From Branchiostoma lanceolatum (lineage: Eukaryota; Chordata; Leptocardii; Amphioxiformes; Branchiostomatidae), in assembly GCF_035083965.1 (NCBI RefSeq), contig NC_089726.1, forward strand, positions 11,909,501 to 11,973,500: DNA of 64,000 bases. The letters are read 5' to 3'. This document shows, in pieces, positions 59,852-64,000 of the stretch. Made by a program: the position numbers and the translations under genes. Positions within the stretch are counted from its first letter, which is position 1, and every line of letters begins with the position of its first letter. A model generated the notes under the pieces. The model had not been told where the DNA came from and did not search any database. It worked only from the letters and a program-made list of their open reading frames with translations.

Positions 59852-62373
59852 ATGGGGTACAACGGAAAGTACATCCAAGGAATAGGATGGGCCCTGGTGG
59901 TGATGGGATCTCTCAACATCGTCCTGGGTATATTAGCGGATGTCCTGTTCGGAGTGATGGGTGCATTTACCATCTTCCACTACATCAGTGCACCCATATG
60001 GTGTGGCTTTTTGGTAAGTCATAAGTGACAAGACCAGTTCGGAGTAAAACATTCTTTCCCTGCAGACGCGAATATAATTCAATTTTTCAAGGAACACTAA
60101 AGTTTTTATTGACCATGGTTTAAATACTTGTCACACATATCTCGTTACACATTATCATACAGGGATTGTTTGTTTGTTCCACACAGGTTGTCATAAGTGG
60201 CATTGTCGGGATTCAGAGTGGAAAAAATTCAACAAGCAAGGGTCAGGTAGGCATGGCCTCCATGTTCTTTGATGAACACTATCAGTTATGCAAATGCAAG
60301 GTGTATGTTATCAGCACAGATCTCTTGACATCATACATGTTTATCAAATGTGGGTTGTAAGTCTGTATGAACAGGTGCAGTGTTATGAAATAAAATATAT
60401 TGGAAATTTGTGAGATTGGAGGAAAATGGATTTCATATTGCTGCAGTATTTTTAGTAGCTTAAGCCTTAATGATACTAACTTCATACTGAGGATAAAGAA
60501 TTCTCCATACTATCTATAACACTTGTCCTAATTTTGTTTTTAATGATTAGATGGTGGCATTCTTGAGTTGTGGGATGGTAACCATCTTCTTTGGCATCAC
60601 TTGCCTCCTGATGGCCATTATCGGGGCTCTTGTTGATGGAAATGGTTGTGATCGAGGCCATAAAAGGTGAGACCATTATACTATTGCTATAATGCCTTTA
60701 AGTTCATTGATACCTTTTGATTGAAGATCATTTACTTTTTTCTTCAAAAACATTCCCTATCTTTTAATATTTGTTGAACAATTTTGTGTCCACTGCAGTA
60801 CAAATATCATGATATGTTTGTTACATCTATTCTCCAAGCAGAGGTTTTGGGAGGCAATGTTAAAAAACCCCGGCCACTACTACCCCCCGACCAAAACCTC
60901 TGCTTGGAGAATATGTTACATCATGCTGAATGATAACAGACCTTAATCATCCGTATGATAAACAGTGTCCTTCTTGCTATTGTACTGTCAACAATGTAGA
61001 CTATCACCTCACATGTGTTTGTCTATTTTGGAAGCCTGAGCTGTGAAGTGCTAATATGACAGATATTTGATTTTGTATCATATTTCTTTTGTGTGTGTGT
61101 GTTCCAGCTATCACAATCCCTGTTCAGCACCAGCCATCGCCCTGCATGCAGTGAATGGTGTTCTTGCTCTGGCTGAGATCGTGATTGCCTTTGTAGGCAC
61201 CATCATGTCCTGCAGTGGGCTGGCAAGTCCTGTGAGTGGCATTTAGTTTTATCAAATGAACCCTGTTGTTCGATCTCCAAAACATGTGGCATTTGGCACA
61301 GTGATGACATTTAGCTAATCTCCAAGCAGATGTTAGGGGAGGCTAAGTTGTGTTAGAAGGAAGTATGAAGCAGAAATGGGCTGCTCGGAAAATCTTACTA
61401 AGCCCCCCCCCCCCCCAGCATCTGCTTGGAGATTATTTTTTTTGCGGCACAGCCATGGCAGTTTGCACAGTCACGGCATTTTGCATTGTGAAAGTATTCT
61501 GCTTAATCAACTCTGTCATATTACTTTATCATCTTACAGTTATAACACTAACTTTTCTTTCCAGACGGTAGCGTACGACCAAGGACCAAACATGACCCCT
61601 GGTCAGACTGCCTACGTCATTGTGCAGCCAGGTAAGTGTTATAGGTGTCATGGTTGGAGATCATAGTTTAATATAGTTATGGATTGCGCAGAATTTTTGC
61701 TTTCACACCCAAGTATGATCCTCATACCTTTGAACTCAAATCAAATGTCTGTCTGCATGGGATGGTAAACCAGCATTTAGTAGCAATCCCCTTGATAAGA
61801 CTGCAATTAAAGAAAAAAGGGTTATGAAATGTTCTTCAGATAGGGAATGTACAGTGAGGGTGAGTGTGAATGATGGCCTAATAGGCCCACAGTATAAATG
61901 TATGTTCCACAGTTCTATTTCTAAAAGTGACCTGGAGGTTTTGTCATGTTCAATAACAGAGTCATATTTATAACAGCCCCTTACTTACTGCGGTGGAGCC
62001 ATATTGGGACAAAGGTCATTTCAGTTGTGTAAATATTGTTCATTAATCTTATGTAGCTGATGAGTGCCATAGCATTGTGCGACTGATGCTAGAACACATA
62101 GTTCATAAAGTGTTCTAATATCTTTACGACATGTGTGTATTTTTCCTGAAGTCTAAGCCCTGCTGACCTTTTCCAGGTGCCCCAGGTGCACAGGGTGTTC
62201 CCTACCCGCAGCAGCAGGTGTTTGTTGCCCAGCGCCCATATCCCACACAGGGGTACTATGGCACTATGGCCCCTCCTCCTTACATACAGCAGTCCAACAT
62301 TGGGGCAGCACATGAAAACGCACCTCCAGGCCCGGCTGCAGAGACTAAAGCTGAGCCACCTGCCTATACTTAA
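59852..62373 (+). CDS. MS4A/CD20-like four-pass membrane protein 2 (241 aa)
   Basis: Exons 59852-60013, 60187-60246, 60551-60666, 61108-61231, 61565-61631 and 62177-62373 join in phases 0, 0, 2, 0 and 1, the same as the neighbour at 53.9 kb. The first exon is nearly the same protein (MGY-GKY-QG-GW-LVVMGSLNI). Four helices lie at about 10-33, 41-66, 75-100 and 122-146, with the same APIW block before helix 2. The tail has a single QGPNMTPGQ in place of the doubled motif, then APPPYIQQSNIGAA with the PPPY site, and ends PPAYT. Introns 3 and 4 each hold a hairpin MITE. AATAAA motifs follow at 62675 and near 62836. Gene 1 and gene 2 arose by tandem duplication. Confidence 0.82.
60828..60913. mobile_element. 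Hairpin MITE, CTCCAAGCAGA family, copy 3, with perfect 9-bp duplication
   Basis: 86 bp with ends TATTCTCCAAGCAGAGG and CCTCTGCTTGGAGAATA, perfect over 17 bases. It is flanked by TGTTACATC at 60819-60827 and 60914-60922. This copy sets the boundaries of the family. It lies in intron 3 of MS4A-like gene 2. Confidence 0.9.
61316..61435. mobile_element. Hairpin MITE, CTCCAAGCAGA family, copy 4
   Basis: 120 bp with ends TAATCTCCAAGCAGATG and its near-exact reverse complement CATCTGCTTGGAGATTA. A C-run of about 14 bases lies inside. The right flank is a T run, and no duplication is visible. It lies in intron 4 of MS4A-like gene 2. Confidence 0.8.
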
Positions 62374-63519
62374 TATCCCAGTAGGGAAGCTGTTTTACCC
62401 TCAGTAAGTACTAATGCTTCCCTTTGTATCAGTGAGCTAAAACATGGCTCATTCTTCCTACAAAATGATCTCCATTCTGCAACATTTTTTACAAGAGGGT
62501 TTATAACCAGTGTGCAGATACAATAATAGTTACAGTCATTACTGACTGACTTACTTATGTATGTCCAAACAGTGCAAAGGGTAAAGCCATTGTGTAGAAC
62601 CAGTATTTCAACTGGGGTTCTCAGGTATTGGCATGGTGCACTTGAAAGGGTTTTAGATAACACAGTGATACCAGAATAAAAGTAAATGATTATAAAAGAT
62701 TTCTGGGCCACCGTCAGTACAAGCAGGTTTTATTTCTAATGTACATGTAAAACTGTCAATGTAAACACACCATGTACTAATGGTATTATAATTGTACATA
62801 TATTTAGACAGTATTCTTCAAACCACAATGACTGCAATAAACAAATGTAACGTTACATGTCTTCTTTTCAAACAGTCTGCTAATGCAGCTAATATGGCAA
62901 TTTACAAAGTGCAGTCATAGTTTATGCCTGTACATCTATCAAATAATTAAAGAAATAAAATCATATATTTTACACTTTTATTCTTAATCTTAAACAATCA
63001 CTTAATGATAACTTGTCTCACTTCTATTGGTTCATTTCTGATATGTAAGTTAAATTTTCATGGTTGTAAAGGCTGAGGTTGTTCTTAGCATGTCTCTCTT
63101 AAGGTAATACTCCAATGCTCAGAATATTCTCACACATAGGTATCAAGTTTCAAGCTAGACAAGTAAGATGAAATTTGGCAGTAATATGATATTGTATGAT
63201 TTGTACAAGAGAGTATATATACATTGTATATATAACATATACATGGCATGGTGGTCATACAAATCTATGGTATGACAGATACAGGAATGCCTACATCAAA
63301 TATATCTATGTTGTCACAATATGAATATAATCCCCAAGGATAATGGTAAAATATCTTGCGTCAATTTTTGTACATCTTTGTCTCCTTACATGGCCCCAAA
63401 AACTTTGGAAACCAGAAAAATACCATAAGGTGTATCTTGCAAAATCTCATGGGTGTTAGAAATAGAAAAACAAATAAGGACAGTCTTCAACATCACATCT
63501 GTTTCCCGCGTTGGACTTA
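62374..63519. other. 3' flank of MS4A-like gene 2
   Basis: AT-rich DNA with several AATAAA hexamers (62675-62680, about 62836, about 62953), probably the 3' untranslated region and intergenic spacer. No other feature is recognised. Confidence 0.5.
62675..62680 (+). terminator. Candidate polyadenylation signal of MS4A-like gene 2
   Basis: First AATAAA after the stop codon, about 300 bases downstream. A second lies near 62836. Confidence 0.4.
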
Positions 63520-63770
63520 GTTGGCGCATGCGCTCTAGGCGCCAGAGAATGGGTGGAGCCGTTGCCAGGCGACGACGGAAAACTATGACGCGCCCATTGC
63601 GCAAGAAGAACCTTTGACCCTACCTTTGACCCTTAAGATCACATGGTTCGGAAGACGTCACGTGTCCCTTGTTTTGAAGATGGGGGCAAAATCGTCAGAT
63701 CTCTTTGTTCTACAGCGAAAATCCGGAATAAAAAGCGATTTTTCAACGCAGACACGGCGATTTCGACAAA
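63520..63770 (+). promoter_or_regulatory. GC-rich promoter with NRF1 and CRE/E-box sites
   Basis: A perfect NRF1 palindrome, GCGCATGCGC, at 63524-63533 is followed by GACGTCACGTG at 63654-63664, a joined CRE and E-box. The local CpG density is higher than elsewhere in the window. Such promoters are typical of housekeeping genes. The direction is inferred from the exon that follows. Confidence 0.5.
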
Positions 63771-63809
63771 ATGAAGGTTCGACGCGTTCGCAGGCATTCT
63801 ATCGAACAG
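63771..63809 (+). CDS. Possible first coding exon of an unidentified gene
   Basis: ATG in an AAAATGA context encodes MKVRRVRRHSIEQ, then a strong GTAAGT donor at 63810. The gene would run off the right edge of the window. Thirteen residues are too few to identify it. A different frame (MGAKSSDLFV..., from about 63679) is also open across the same donor, so the frame is uncertain. Confidence 0.35.
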
Positions 63810-64000
63810 GTAAGTGACTGTCGATGCTTGTACATTATCTAAAGTTTTCCGGTGGAATTTGTTTGTATTTTCTGTTAGGCCATGCGGTCGGTCTAATATT
63901 TTTTCTGGTCGCATCTGTCGCAACTCTCCGTATCTGTAACTGTAACTATTTTTCTTACGCACGGTTTGGCAGTTTTGAAGGCCATCTTGTGTGTTTATTC

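Noticed and set aside
1-64000. CRISPR arrays, rRNA, tRNA, LTR or other virus-like elements
   Set aside because: I searched by eye for regular spaced repeats, tRNA-like folds, long terminal direct repeats and capsid or protease motifs and found none. A covariance-model and repeat-library search would be the decisive test.

Overview
The window looks like a piece of an animal nuclear genome, most probably a lancelet (Branchiostoma) or another invertebrate deuterostome. This rests on GT-AG introns, short conserved exons for EGF-type ligands, Shisa-like and MS4A-like membrane proteins, many small hairpin transposons, LINEs and several (CA)n tracts. The species call is inference from gene content. 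All gene models below were built by hand from splice sites, reading phase and protein motifs.

Layout. 1.3-4.8 kb (-): a Shisa-like gene with PPxY motifs. 7.1-13.2 kb (-): a second Shisa-like gene, with a candidate signal-peptide exon far upstream at 21.5 kb. 25.0-26.8 kb (-), 29.3-33.2 kb (+), 34.1-40.2 kb (-) and 42.2-45.2 kb (-): four single-EGF, single-pass membrane proteins. In each, an intron splits the EGF module between cysteines 4 and 5, the arrangement typical of ErbB ligands. 49.3-51.5 kb (-): a third Shisa-like gene. 53.9-57.4 kb and 59.9-62.4 kb (+): a tandem pair of four-pass MS4A/CD20-like genes with PPPY tails. 63.5-63.8 kb (+): a GC-rich promoter with a perfect NRF1 site and a possible first exon of a further gene.

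Mobile DNA. A LINE with a long open endonuclease/RT frame lies in intron 1 of the third EGF gene, beside a small cassette exon. A 5'-truncated LINE tail with a 10-bp target duplication and a 1.26-kb foldback element with about 0.5-kb inverted arms fill intron 2 of the second EGF gene. A family of 86-146 bp hairpin MITEs carries termini of the type TA-N-Y-CTCCAAGCAGA and 9-bp target duplications. Two other MITEs, at 6.67 and 46.34 kb, also have perfect 9-bp duplications and TAGCCT-type ends. I saw no retrovirus-like or Polinton-like element.

How the genes may work together: every confident gene encodes a membrane protein. The EGF genes look like ErbB-type ligands. The Shisa-like and MS4A-like proteins look like membrane adaptors or trafficking proteins, and three of them carry PPxY motifs of the kind bound by WW domains (for example in NEDD4-type ligases). 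The Shisa and EGF genes are interleaved and share a class 1-2 extracellular exon. A functional link between the families is a hypothesis, not something the sequence proves.
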